64,000 nucleotides of DNA. Origin: Sulfurospirillum deleyianum DSM 6946 (GTDB taxonomy: Bacteria > Campylobacterota > Campylobacteria > Campylobacterales > Sulfurospirillaceae). Where the stretch lies: assembly GCF_000024885.1 (NCBI RefSeq), contig NC_013512.1, positions 1,550,001 to 1,614,000 on the forward strand, written 5' to 3'. The position numbers were made by a program, and so were the translations under genes. Below the pieces are notes generated by a model. That model did not search any database and was not told the DNA's origin. It saw only the letters and a program-made list of their open reading frames with translations. Below, piece after piece: positions 55,592-64,000 of the stretch. Every line of letters begins with the position of its first letter. The stretch's first letter is position 1.

Positions 55592-56554
55592 CTAAATCCA
55601 CCCTTTTTTCTTAAAAATTGCTATCGGCGTAATCGCAGAAATCACCATAAGCGCAAGCGAAAAGACATACCCATAACTCCAATCAAGCTCAGGCAAAATC
55701 TTAAAGTTCATCCCATAAATACTTGCAATGAGCGTTGGTGGAAGAAAGATGACATTAACAATGGTAAAGATTTTGATAACTTTATTTTGCTCAATGCTCA
55801 AAACACCCACGAAGATATTTTGCAAGTAGTCCAGCCTCTCAAAATTAAACTCGGTGTAATCAATCAAGGACTTAATATCCTTAAGCATAATGACAATATC
55901 GCTACGAAGGGAGCTATCGTCGTATTTATTAGACTTTAAAAACGACGTTAAGATACGCTGTTTATCCATCAAGTTTTCACGGATATTCATATTTAAATCT
56001 TCAAAAGAGGAGATTTTTTCCAAGATTTCCTCATCGTTATTCGCATAGTCTGTAAAAACGTGTTTGCGAAGACGGGTAATATCTTTTGAGAGTTTTTCAA
56101 TGATGTCTGCATCGGCATCAATTCTAATGTCTAAAAGCTGTGAAAAGATGTAATAGCCGTTTTTAAACTCACGAGGTGCGTAAAAAAAGCGTTTGCTAAA
56201 CTCTTCAAACGCACGAAGCTCTTTATAACGAATCGAAATCAGCAAATTCCCTTGCAAAATAAACGAAACCGTTTCGTTGTGCGCACCGTCTTCATGCGTA
56301 ATTAAGAAGAAGCTGTTAATCTCTATCTTCTTATCTTCCTCCCAATAACGTGAAGATATCTCAATCTCTTCACTCTCTTGTTTGGTTGGAAAATCTATCC
56401 CAAACGTCTCTTCCACAAAACTAATCTCTGTGTGGGTTGGCAAAAGCATATCGAGCCAAACAACTTTATCTTTTTTATCCTCATTCTCATAAAAATCATT
56501 AAAATCAGTGATGACTTCTAGTTTGTTACTATTCTTAAAAAAACATCGTATCAT
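55592..56554 (-). CDS. corA: Magnesium/cobalt transporter CorA
   Basis: The 320-residue protein has a long N-terminal cytoplasmic domain and two C-terminal helices, the first ending in the signature YGMNF (Gly-Met-Asn), followed by the PELDWSYGYVF loop. CorA forms a pentameric Mg2+ channel. The final helix is followed by a short basic end (FKKKGWI). It overlaps nothing and stands between the Nudix gene and the M23 peptidase. Confidence 0.93.
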   Translation of the reverse strand: MIRCFFKNSNKLEVITDFNDFYENEDKKDKVVWLDMLLPTHTEISFVEETFGIDFPTKQESEEIEISSRYWEEDKKIEINSFFLITHEDGAHNETVSFILQGNLLISIRYKELRAFEEFSKRFFYAPREFKNGYYIFSQLLDIRIDADADIIEKLSKDITRLRKHVFTDYANNDEEILEKISSFEDLNMNIRENLMDKQRILTSFLKSNKYDDSSLRSDIVIMLKDIKSLIDYTEFNFERLDYLQNIFVGVLSIEQNKVIKIFTIVNVIFLPPTLIASIYGMNFKILPELDWSYGYVFSLALMVISAITPIAIFKKKGWI

Positions 56555-56579
56555 GTGAGACTCTTTTTTGCGATTTAAT

Positions 56580-57758
56580 TTAACTATGGGCTTTTTCTAA
56601 AAGAGAAAAGTTATCAAACTCTTCTTCCCTACGAGGCTCTTCTCCATTTTCTAATGCTGTTTCAACGTGTTGTTTTAACTCTTCGGTGTAACGCATAAAC
56701 TCTTTTAACTCTTTTCCACCCAAAGAACTCTTAGCTACTTTTACCACACTCGCAGGATTAATCGCCACATTGCTTCGATACAAACCAAAATGCAAATGCG
56801 GTCCTGTACTCATACCTGTATTGCCGACATACCCTATGACTTGATTTTGTTTCACACGCTGTCCACCTCGAATGCCCCTCGCAAAGCCGTTAAGATGCGC
56901 ATAAAGCGTTTTATAACTTCCATCGTGACTCACTTCAATCGTTTTACCATAGCCACCCTTCGTTCCTGCAAAAACAATTTTGCCATTACCTGCAGAACGA
57001 ACAGGCGTTCCAGTAGGTGCAGCATAGTCAATACCCAAATGCGCACGGTATTTTTTTAAGACAGGATGCCACCGTTTTTGCGTAAACACGGAAGAGATAC
57101 GAGTATAATTCACAGGTTTTGTTAAGAGAAAATTATCTAACTCTTCCCCTTTTTGGTTGTAATAGTTTTCATTATAATAAAAAATATAATTTTGCTTTTT
57201 AGCCGTTTCAAGCATCGAAGCATCTATTTTTATGGAACCAAAAGGTTTTCCAAGGCGACGTTTTTGCTGAAAAAGTAAAACAAGTTTATCCCCTTTTTGT
57301 AAACTACGAAGATTCACCCCACTTTTAAATGATTGAGAAAATTCATTGGCAAGTCCATGATTATTGGTTGCCTTAACAATGTCAATGTACGGCGAATGAT
57401 GAATTTCAATGGCAACAGAGTGTTTCTCTTCTTGAAAAACGATAGGCGTAATCTCCATCATAAATTCATTTTTGACTTTTTTAAGATGCATTTGAAGCTC
57501 TTCACCAATCGGAATCAACACTTGTTCGAGTTGCTCATCATCACTCTTTAAAACCTGATACCTAACCCCTGCGACAATTTCAGCAGCCAGTTCTTGTTCT
57601 TCCTTATCTAAAGTATAATAAATCGTAAGCGGTAGATTGTTTTTTTCTAAAAAGGTTAAAAAAGTTTCACCTTTTGGCCATTTCAACTCTTCAAGATAGG
57701 AGGCACAAGAAAATGAAACAAAAATCATCCAAAAAAATAGCAGTTTATTCATCGACAC
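56580..57758 (-). CDS. M23 family peptidoglycan endopeptidase
   Basis: This 392-residue secreted protein has a signal peptide (MSMNKLLFFWMIFVSFSCAS), a middle domain and a C-terminal LytM peptidase: the zinc motif H-x3-D in RAHLGIDYAAP and HLH in GPHLHFG. The central region resembles the Csd/Pgp-type M23 enzymes that shape the helical cell in Campylobacter and Helicobacter; I do not claim the exact orthologue. Neighbouring genes (a pgbA-like gene, glcD, yihY, comEC) match that syntenic block. Confidence 0.88.
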   Translation of the reverse strand: MSMNKLLFFWMIFVSFSCASYLEELKWPKGETFLTFLEKNNLPLTIYYTLDKEEQELAAEIVAGVRYQVLKSDDEQLEQVLIPIGEELQMHLKKVKNEFMMEITPIVFQEEKHSVAIEIHHSPYIDIVKATNNHGLANEFSQSFKSGVNLRSLQKGDKLVLLFQQKRRLGKPFGSIKIDASMLETAKKQNYIFYYNENYYNQKGEELDNFLLTKPVNYTRISSVFTQKRWHPVLKKYRAHLGIDYAAPTGTPVRSAGNGKIVFAGTKGGYGKTIEVSHDGSYKTLYAHLNGFARGIRGGQRVKQNQVIGYVGNTGMSTGPHLHFGLYRSNVAINPASVVKVAKSSLGGKELKEFMRYTEELKQHVETALENGEEPRREEEFDNFSLLEKAHS

Positions 57759-57857
57759 ACCCCCTCATAAGTGCTTGATTTTATCTCAAAAAATCTTACA
57801 AAATCCCTAAAAGCCTTCCTTATGTGTAAAAATAAGTTTTTTTAAAACAGTTATAGA

Positions 57858-57863
57858 TATAAT
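57858..57863 (+). promoter_or_regulatory. -10 element upstream of the pgbA-like gene
   Basis: TATAAT lies 49 bases before the TTG start at 57913; AAGGAG precedes the start. Confidence 0.6.
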
Positions 57864-57912
57864 CATCCCACTATAAAATCATACAGGGATTCAACCCCTT
57901 AAGGAGCTTCCG

Positions 57913-58635
57913 TTGAAGAAAATATGCTTGTTTTTGTGTCTGTGTTTATTTGGCTCTTTTGCTTTTGCTCAAACACCTTTTGTCGAATACAAAACAGCTG
58001 TGTTAGACGCAAATGATAAACACCTCGTTATTGCAGATTCCCCTTCTTTTGTTGTGGGTGCAAGTGGCATTGTGAAACATGCCTTTGATGATAAAACCTC
58101 AAGTATCATTGCGCGTGTCGATGTTATCAGTAAAGACGGAAATCATGCAACATTGCGTGTTGAAAAATTTGAGATGCTTTCCCAATTTGCCTTTCCAGAA
58201 TCAGGCATAAAACCAAGCAAAGGCGATGAAGTTACTTTAAATTATCTCTACGACAGAGCGTTAATTGTAACACCAAATCAAGAGACGTATAAAGAGGTTT
58301 TGAAAACTTATCCTAAAATCACATGGGTACACCCTGACTTAATGGCAGCCTATCTAGCAAAAATCTACCGTCCAAATCCCGATAAAGAACTCTTTCAAAA
58401 AATGTGCTATCAAAACACCGCATCACTTATTTTCTTTGCGATTAAAGATAAGGGCTATTTTGTAGATTGTCATAATTTCAACACCATTCATACCGTTGCG
58501 ATTCAAACCTCTGCACAAGAGATGAAACTTCCTTTTTACTCTCGTAATGAAGAAGTGGAAAGTTCATGGTTTAGCTGGGAAAGTTCTGAAATTAAAGACT
58601 ATAACAGCTACTACACTTCATTGATTGGAAAATAG
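57913..58635 (+). CDS. PgbA-like secreted protein
   Basis: The best start is a TTG at 57913 with AAGGAG seven bases upstream; no in-frame ATG gives the signal peptide (KICLFLCLCLFGSFAFAQ). The 240-residue product matches the N-terminal part of Helicobacter plasminogen-binding protein PgbA: SPSFVVGASGIVKHAFDD, KPSKGDEVTLNYLYDRALIV, PHLMAAYLAKIYRPNP-type segments. It lacks the repetitive C-terminus of PgbA. The role in a free-living relative is not known. It overlaps the glcD start by one base. Confidence 0.8.
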   Translation: MKKICLFLCLCLFGSFAFAQTPFVEYKTAVLDANDKHLVIADSPSFVVGASGIVKHAFDDKTSSIIARVDVISKDGNHATLRVEKFEMLSQFAFPESGIKPSKGDEVTLNYLYDRALIVTPNQETYKEVLKTYPKITWVHPDLMAAYLAKIYRPNPDKELFQKMCYQNTASLIFFAIKDKGYFVDCHNFNTIHTVAIQTSAQEMKLPFYSRNEEVESSWFSWESSEIKDYNSYYTSLIGK

Positions 58636-60017
58636 TGATGGAAGCAAAGCATATTGATTATTTTAAAAGTTTTTTAGGCGCTGAAAATGTTTATGATGAC
58701 AAAGCCCATCTCATTGCGTACTGCTACGATGCAACCCGTACACGCTATGAGCCAGATGCCGTGCTGTTTCCTCGTGATGAAAACGATGTGAGTGCTATCT
58801 TAAAATACTGCAATGAACACCGCATTATCATCACACCTCGTGGGGCGGGTAGTGGTTTTACAGGAGGCTCTTTGCCTGCAAATGGTGGCGTTATCTTAGC
58901 ATTTGAAAAACATATGAACAAAATCCTTGAGATTGACATGGAAAACATGGTTGCGGTAGTTCAACCCGGTGTCATTAACATGGCACTGCAAAAAGCTGTG
59001 GAAGCTAAGGGACTTTTTTATCCACCAGATCCTGCCAGTGAAGAGTACTCAACCATTGGTGGCAATGTCAGCGAAAACGCTGGTGGTATGCGAGCCGCCA
59101 AATATGGTATTACCAAAGATTACGTTATGGCGCTTCGTGCGGTGCTTCCAAGCGGTGAGATTATTCGTGCGGGAAAACGTACCATTAAAGATGTCGCAGG
59201 TTATAACATTGCAGGAATTCTCATTGCCAGTGAGGGAACGTTAGCCATCATTACAGAGATTACCCTTAAACTGATTGCAAAGCCTAAAATGTCACAAACA
59301 GCCATGGGCATTTTCCCCAGCGTTGAAGATGCGATGAATGCAGTGTATAAAACGATGGCAGCGGGTGTCACGCCTGTGGCAATGGAGTTTTTAGACAACC
59401 TTTCTATCAACGCCGTTGAGCAAAAGTACAACAAAGGCTTGCCAAAAGATGCAGGGGCTATTTTGATTACCGATGTGGATGGAAACACGCAAGAAGAGCT
59501 CACCAAACAGCTTGATGTCATTGAAAAAGCCTTTAATGAAAATGGAGGAAGTGGTTTTAAACGAGCGCAAAATGCCGAAGAATCGAAAAATCTTTGGTTT
59601 GCAAGACGCAATGCAAGTCAATGTATCAACATCTACGGCAGTAAAAAACTCAACGAAGATATCACCGTACCTCGTAGCAAACTCCCAGCCCTACTCAAAG
59701 CCATTGGTGAGATTTCTAAAAAATACAACGTCGTAGTGCCGTGCTTTGGACATACAGGCGATGGCAATGTTCACACCAACGTCATGGTCGATGGAAGCGA
59801 TGCGAAACAGCTTGAAATTGGGCATAGAGCCATTGAAGAGATTTTTAAAGCAACTGTGGAGCTGGGTGGAACCCTTAGCGGTGAACACGGCATAGGACTC
59901 AGTAAAGCGCCTTTTATGCACTTAGCCTTTAGCGATGCTGAGATGGAACTCTTCCGTTCGATTAAAAAAGCCTTTGACCCCAATAACATTTTAAATCCCT
60001 CTAAAATGGGACTCTAA
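58635..60017 (+). CDS. glcD: FAD-linked glycolate/D-lactate oxidase subunit GlcD
   Basis: The 460-residue enzyme has an N-terminal FAD-binding domain (IIITPRGAGSGFTGGSLPAN) and a C-terminal cap with FGHTGDGNVHTNVM, ending PNNILNPSKMGL. It oxidises glycolate or D-lactate and passes electrons to the quinone pool. A GTG at 58635 and an ATG at 58638 are both possible starts. The upstream gene stop overlaps; the yihY-like gene follows directly. Confidence 0.95.
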   Translation: MMEAKHIDYFKSFLGAENVYDDKAHLIAYCYDATRTRYEPDAVLFPRDENDVSAILKYCNEHRIIITPRGAGSGFTGGSLPANGGVILAFEKHMNKILEIDMENMVAVVQPGVINMALQKAVEAKGLFYPPDPASEEYSTIGGNVSENAGGMRAAKYGITKDYVMALRAVLPSGEIIRAGKRTIKDVAGYNIAGILIASEGTLAIITEITLKLIAKPKMSQTAMGIFPSVEDAMNAVYKTMAAGVTPVAMEFLDNLSINAVEQKYNKGLPKDAGAILITDVDGNTQEELTKQLDVIEKAFNENGGSGFKRAQNAEESKNLWFARRNASQCINIYGSKKLNEDITVPRSKLPALLKAIGEISKKYNVVVPCFGHTGDGNVHTNVMVDGSDAKQLEIGHRAIEEIFKATVELGGTLSGEHGIGLSKAPFMHLAFSDAEMELFRSIKKAFDPNNILNPSKMGL

Positions 60018-60839
60018 GTGTTAAGTGCGAAAAATTGTGTGGAATTTTTCAAAAAGTTAAGAGACGTAGAACTTGCACACTACGCCTCTTCGCTTAGTTT
60101 TCACACGATTTTATCGCTCATTCCTATTTTACTGATTACCTTTAGCCTTTTTACCAAACTGCCTCTTTTTGAAATTTATTATGAAAAACTCCAAAGTTTT
60201 ATCTTTAGTTCACTGATTCCCACTCAGCAAGACATCATGATTCACTACTTGCATGATTTCATCGCCAATACAGGCAATATGGGCGTTGTAGGACTCATTT
60301 TTGTGCTTTACATTTCCATTATGTTTTTTTTGGATTATGAAAAAATTGTCAGTAAAATCTTTGAGACAAAAACCCGCAGTTTTTGGGAAGCACTCGCAAC
60401 ATATTGGACGATGGTAACACTCATGCCACTGGGGCTGATTATCTTTTTTTATAGCTCAGCGACCATACAAACATTTTTAGAACAAACCCCTGTTACCAGT
60501 ACGATTAATTTTGTACAATTTACCCCTTATTTTATTATCTGGCTTCTCTTCTTAATTATGTATAGTGTCTCTGCTAAAATCAAAATCCATCTTAAAAGTG
60601 CTCTACTTTCTTCATTTATCGCTTCACTTTTTTGGTATATTTCAAAAAACCTATTTGTTTTTTATGTTGCTTACAATAAAACCTACCTCAGCATTTATGG
60701 CTCTTTTAGCATTTTACTCTTCTTTTTTTTATGGATTTATCTCTCATGGTTTATCTATCTCTACGGCTTAAAACTCTGCTTTTTACTCAATGAAAAAGAG
60801 CGAGCAAAACGAGAAAATCAAACACCCATAGAGGGCTAG
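60018..60839 (+). CDS. YihY/UPF0761 family membrane protein (rbn)
   Basis: The 273-residue protein has about six helices and the YihY pattern: YASSLSFHTILSLIPILLIT, followed by hydrophobic segments to LFFFLWIYLSWFIYLYG. It was formerly annotated as ribonuclease BN, a label no longer supported for this family. The start is a GTG (60018) directly after the glcD stop. The last 57 bases overlap the convergent comEC gene. Confidence 0.88.
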   Translation: MLSAKNCVEFFKKLRDVELAHYASSLSFHTILSLIPILLITFSLFTKLPLFEIYYEKLQSFIFSSLIPTQQDIMIHYLHDFIANTGNMGVVGLIFVLYISIMFFLDYEKIVSKIFETKTRSFWEALATYWTMVTLMPLGLIIFFYSSATIQTFLEQTPVTSTINFVQFTPYFIIWLLFLIMYSVSAKIKIHLKSALLSSFIASLFWYISKNLFVFYVAYNKTYLSIYGSFSILLFFFLWIYLSWFIYLYGLKLCFLLNEKERAKRENQTPIEG

Positions 60840-62048
60840 TTTAAAACGTATTGCCACCAAAGAAGTTCCCACATACCCAAACAATATCCACCATGGAAAT
60901 TCCAGCATATACGTTTGTGTCTTTACATGTAAAAAGGTAAGGACTGCGCCATCTAAGATATCACCAAACTGCAAAAGATGCAACAAAAGCCCCAAAGGAT
61001 AAAACACGACAAACACCAAACTAGAAAGAGGAGAAGTGAGTTGTAAAAAGGTAAAAACGGGGAAAAATGTATGCACAATAGGAATCATTAAGAAAAATAC
61101 TCCCAAATCAATTATCCCAAGCAAAACAAAACGATTGAGATGCCCAAAGTGGTGCAAAAACAAAAAGAGATAAAAGACCCCTGCGATGGAAAACCAAAAA
61201 GAGAGCGAAAAAAGAAGCGATGGGAAAAGTGCTAACAGTGCCATGCTCACCAGAGCTAGCATTTCAAAACTCAACACTTTTATCCCCTTTGAATAGAAGA
61301 AAAATCCCAATAAACTCATCACAAATGCCCGTAAAAATGGGGCAATAAAATCAATGATAACCATATAAAAAAACAAGACTACAAAGACAATAAAACTCAA
61401 ATCTGCGCTCATATTACGGTAGGGAAAATAACGATTTTGAAAAAAACGGTACAGAGGTTTAAGAAAAAAGAAGAGTAAAAATGAGATAACCCCAACATTG
61501 TACCCACTAATCGCAATCAAATGCGAGATACCCCACTTTTGAACCTCGTCACGAAGCTCTTTTGAAATAGGCGTGGCAAAAAAAAGGGTTTTATACACTT
61601 CTGCCATTTTGTCATTTTTATGTTGGGCGTCTATCCATTGATACAAAGGGCGCACATCCCAAGGTGGGTCATCTTCATACATTTCATACAGAGCCAAAGA
61701 AGGCGCAAAAAAACCTTTGAGATAGTCATAAAAGCTTACATTTTCAACATTGAGTTTTACTTTGACTCGACTCTTGATAGGAATGAAAGAGGGACGAAAC
61801 GAAGTGGTATAAACCTCTGCGCCACTACCATCAAGTTTAAGCTTAAAAACATCATACGTGCGCCCTTTTGCGTTGGTTTTAGTATAGTGATTTAAAACCG
61901 TGGCTTTGCTTACATGTAACGCTGTTTTGTGAAGTTCTAAAAAGTGATAGTAATGAAAAGAAAGAGAAAAAAGCGCCACACATCCCACCGCTACAAGCAA
62001 AACAAAAAGCTCTTTTTTGTTTGCTAAAAGCGGAGGAGGAAGAAGCAT
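60783..62048 (-). CDS. comEC: ComEC/Rec2 family DNA-uptake channel
   Basis: The 421-residue protein has a periplasmic N-terminal part and a ComEC core (HLIAISGYNVGVISFLLFFF, then the conserved DFIAPFLRAFVMSLLGFFFY). It lacks the C-terminal metallo-beta-lactamase domain of Bacillus ComEC, which is usual in this phylum. ComEC carries transforming DNA through the inner membrane. Palindrome copies at 60923 and 61910 both encode Leu-His-Val. The 3' end overlaps the yihY-like gene. Confidence 0.92.
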   Translation of the reverse strand: MLLPPPLLANKKELFVLLVAVGCVALFSLSFHYYHFLELHKTALHVSKATVLNHYTKTNAKGRTYDVFKLKLDGSGAEVYTTSFRPSFIPIKSRVKVKLNVENVSFYDYLKGFFAPSLALYEMYEDDPPWDVRPLYQWIDAQHKNDKMAEVYKTLFFATPISKELRDEVQKWGISHLIAISGYNVGVISFLLFFFLKPLYRFFQNRYFPYRNMSADLSFIVFVVLFFYMVIIDFIAPFLRAFVMSLLGFFFYSKGIKVLSFEMLALVSMALLALFPSLLFSLSFWFSIAGVFYLFLFLHHFGHLNRFVLLGIIDLGVFFLMIPIVHTFFPVFTFLQLTSPLSSLVFVVFYPLGLLLHLLQFGDILDGAVLTFLHVKTQTYMLEFPWWILFGYVGTSLVAIRFKLALYGCLIFSFCSLFFIE

Positions 62049-62049
62049 A

Positions 62050-63480
62050 TTACAACGGAGGCAAACTTATCTTTGCCTCAGGGGCAATGGAGGCGTTATA
62101 CTGTACCACTTCCACAGGAATAGGATTTTTGACACTATCCACAAAGCGAGTACATGCTTTTTGAAAGACCAAATTAGCAACGCCCACAGGACCATTTCTA
62201 TTTTTACCCACAATAATTTCTGCTGCTTCTTCAGGCTTTTCAAAAAAGTCATTTTTATACTCTTTGCCCTCAACTCTGGCTTTTTGCTCTTTCTCTTTCT
62301 CTTCTCGTATTCGATACACATCATCACGATACACAAATAAAATCATGTCCGCATCTTGCTCAATCGCCCCTGATTCTCTAAGGTCACTTAGCATCGGGCG
62401 TTTATCGCTACGGCCTTCCAAACCACGATTGAGCTGAGAAAGTGCGATAATAGGCACATTCAATTCCCTTGCCAAAAGTTTTAACCCTCGGCTGATTTCA
62501 CTCACTTCCAAATGTCTGTCTTTATTTCCCGCAGAATTCATTAACTGCAAATAATCAATAATCGCCAAAGAGATTTCAGGGTGGCGACTTTTAAGTTTTC
62601 GAAGTTTCGCACGCACATGGTGAATATCCACTGAGCCATTATCGTCCACAAAAAACTTGCGCTTACTCATCTCATCCGCCGCACCACTAAGCCTACTCCA
62701 CTGCTCATCGCTCATATCACCCACTTTAAGCTTTTGCAGAGGGATAGAAGTTTTAGCACTAAGCATCCTGAGCATCAACTGCTCTGCTGGCATCTCTAAA
62801 GAAAAAATCGCCACACCACGCCCTCTATCCAAAGCACTTTGTGCTAAGTTAAGACAAAACGCCGTTTTACCCATCGCTGGACGTGCCGCAACAATAATCA
62901 AATCGCCCTCACCAAATCCCGTTGTCAAACGATTCAGTTCGGTAAATCCCGTATCAACACCAACAATGCCAGAATTACCCCGTTTTTTCATCTCATGAAT
63001 ATGTGCAATCGTCGCATGCGTCATCTCAGGCGATTCACGAAATTCACGAGAACTGTTCTCCTGCGTAATTTGATACAACTTCTGTTGCACCAAATCAATC
63101 ACTTCCGTAGAAGGCAAATCCTTCTCCACCGCAATCTCTTTAATATCAGACGTCAGTTGCACCAACTCACGCTTAATCGCCTTCTCTTTAATCTCTTCCA
63201 CATACGCTTTGGTCGTAGGAAGAGGATTGGTGGAGAGAATTTCGAGCATCGCATCTTCATCAAATCTGCTTTGCTGGTTTAACTTTTTCTTGATAAACTC
63301 TTCATCAATAGGCAAATCTTCTCTTTGACACGCTTCCATCGCTTCAAAAATATAACGATGACTGGGCAAATAAAAATCTTTCGCACTAATCAATGCGGCG
63401 ACATCTTCAAAGGTCGCTGGATTAAAGAGAATGGAGCTTAAAACAGAACGCTCAATGTTAACATTGTGCAACGTACTCAT
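62050..63480 (-). CDS. dnaB: Replicative DNA helicase DnaB
   Basis: DnaB unwinds DNA at the replication fork. The 476-residue protein has an N-terminal primase-interacting domain ([20 protein letters not shown]) and a RecA-like motor with Walker A in [13 protein letters not shown], Walker B in [13 protein letters not shown] and [20 protein letters not shown]. No intein is present. The ispG reading frame upstream overlaps the start by 4 bases. Confidence 0.97.
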   Translation of the reverse strand: MSTLHNVNIERSVLSSILFNPATFEDVAALISAKDFYLPSHRYIFEAMEACQREDLPIDEEFIKKKLNQQSRFDEDAMLEILSTNPLPTTKAYVEEIKEKAIKRELVQLTSDIKEIAVEKDLPSTEVIDLVQQKLYQITQENSSREFRESPEMTHATIAHIHEMKKRGNSGIVGVDTGFTELNRLTTGFGEGDLIIVAARPAMGKTAFCLNLAQSALDRGRGVAIFSLEMPAEQLMLRMLSAKTSIPLQKLKVGDMSDEQWSRLSGAADEMSKRKFFVDDNGSVDIHHVRAKLRKLKSRHPEISLAIIDYLQLMNSAGNKDRHLEVSEISRGLKLLARELNVPIIALSQLNRGLEGRSDKRPMLSDLRESGAIEQDADMILFVYRDDVYRIREEKEKEQKARVEGKEYKNDFFEKPEEAAEIIVGKNRNGPVGVANLVFQKACTRFVDSVKNPIPVEVVQYNASIAPEAKISLPPL

Positions 63481-64000
63481 GCTTTATACTCTCGTGCCGC
63501 TTTTTCAACCTCTTTTAAAAAGGTATCGACTAAATCTTCCTCTTTAAGTTTTGCCACAACTTCTCCTTTGACCATCACAAGCCCCTGCCCTTTTCCAAAC
63601 GCAATGGCAACATCCGCATGTTTTGCCTCACCAATGGCATTGACCACGCATCCCATCACCGAGATATTTAAAGGCGCTTTAATATGCTTGGTACGACGCT
63701 CCACTTCCGCAACGGCATTGACCAAATTTGCCTCCAAACGCCCACATGTCGGACATGAGATAATGTTTAATCCCTCTGCTTGCACACCACTGTCTTTTAA
63801 AATGGCTCGCCCTACGCTTATCTCCTCTTCAAGCTCTCCTGTAATGGAAACTCGAAGCGTATCGCCAATGCCATCTAACAAAAGGGTACCTAAAGCGATG
63901 GACGATTTGATGGTAGAGTGAAACAAGGTTCCAGCTTCCGTAACACCCAAATGAAAGGGATACTCCACCAAAGGACGTAACATACGGTACGCTTCAACAG
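63477..64000 (-). CDS. ispG: 4-hydroxy-3-methylbut-2-enyl diphosphate synthase IspG (3' part)
   Basis: The visible C-terminal part carries the family marks RLTEAGTL-like [24 protein letters not shown], the 4Fe-4S Cys in [10 protein letters not shown] and the later [20 protein letters not shown]. IspG makes HMBPP in the non-mevalonate isoprenoid pathway. The 5' part lies beyond the right edge; an in-frame ATG at 63983 is internal. The stop overlaps dnaB. Confidence 0.95.
   Translation of the reverse strand, partial: VEAYRMLRPLVEYPFHLGVTEAGTLFHSTIKSSIALGTLLLDGIGDTLRVSITGELEEEISVGRAILKDSGVQAEGLNIISCPTCGRLEANLVNAVAEVERRTKHIKAPLNISVMGCVVNAIGEAKHADVAIAFGKGQGLVMVKGEVVAKLKEEDLVDTFLKEVEKAAREYKA

Noticed and set aside
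60018-60839. Ribonuclease BN activity for the YihY-like protein
   Set aside because: The label comes from an old misassignment; the sequence is a polytopic membrane protein without nuclease motifs.

Overview
The window reads as a chromosomal segment of a free-living, motile member of the Campylobacterota (epsilonproteobacteria), most like Sulfurospirillum and its relatives. This is an inference from gene content: tandem flgG2-flgG behind a sigma-54 promoter, a group 1 sigma factor with an acidic insertion, an Opr-type porin, aguA/aguB, and a block of M23 peptidase, pgbA-like, glcD, yihY and short comEC that I recall having the same neighbours in Campylobacter and Helicobacter. Base composition is AT-rich and coding is dense. 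I see no rRNA, tRNA, CRISPR array, prophage or transposase. Both ends cut a gene: a DpnI-like restriction enzyme on the left and ispG on the right.

Layout. 1-12.4 kb: end of the restriction gene and an unknown partner, a UPF0316 membrane protein, ywbE, recQ, a thioesterase, a DEAD-box RNA helicase with an unusual motif III, a lipoprotein, yjdM, azlCD, flgG2-flgG plus a tiny membrane protein, rpoD and a PAS-like protein. 12.4-42.7 kb is an iron and metal-uptake island, almost all on the minus strand: porin, dps, a 40-residue FeoB-associated protein, DUF4198 and small secreted proteins, feoAB, a TonB receptor with an NMT1-type ABC transporter and NnrS, two more TonB receptors with a second DUF4198/small-protein pair, a PepSY protein, exbB-exbD-hemP-tonB, and a xenosiderophore uptake operon (two MFS, two ABC half-transporters, TonB receptor) divergent from an AraC regulator. 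42.7-49 kb: acetate use (acs, actP, yjcH-like gene) with a two-component system. 49-54.4 kb: aguA, a CDF metal exporter, a second feoAB, aguB. 54.4-64 kb: a toxin-antitoxin pair, Nudix hydrolase, corA, M23 peptidase, pgbA-like gene, glcD, yihY, comEC, dnaB and ispG.

Working together. ExbB-ExbD-TonB would energise the four TonB receptors. Ferrous iron enters through two Feo systems and Dps stores iron. Fur-box-like inverted repeats lie in front of most of these units, so the island looks like one iron regulon. AguA and AguB are consecutive steps from agmatine to putrescine, separated here by metal-transport genes.

The most unusual signal is not a gene. The 10-bp palindrome TTACATGTAA occurs 33 times by my count, against roughly 0.2 expected from composition. 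It sits at five of seven convergent gene junctions (three times as a pair able to form a long hairpin), 9-10 bases before four start codons, and inside genes almost always in the frame reading Leu-His-Val. Second comes a roughly 140-bp structured intergenic element present in two inverted copies 27 kb apart, with fragments elsewhere.
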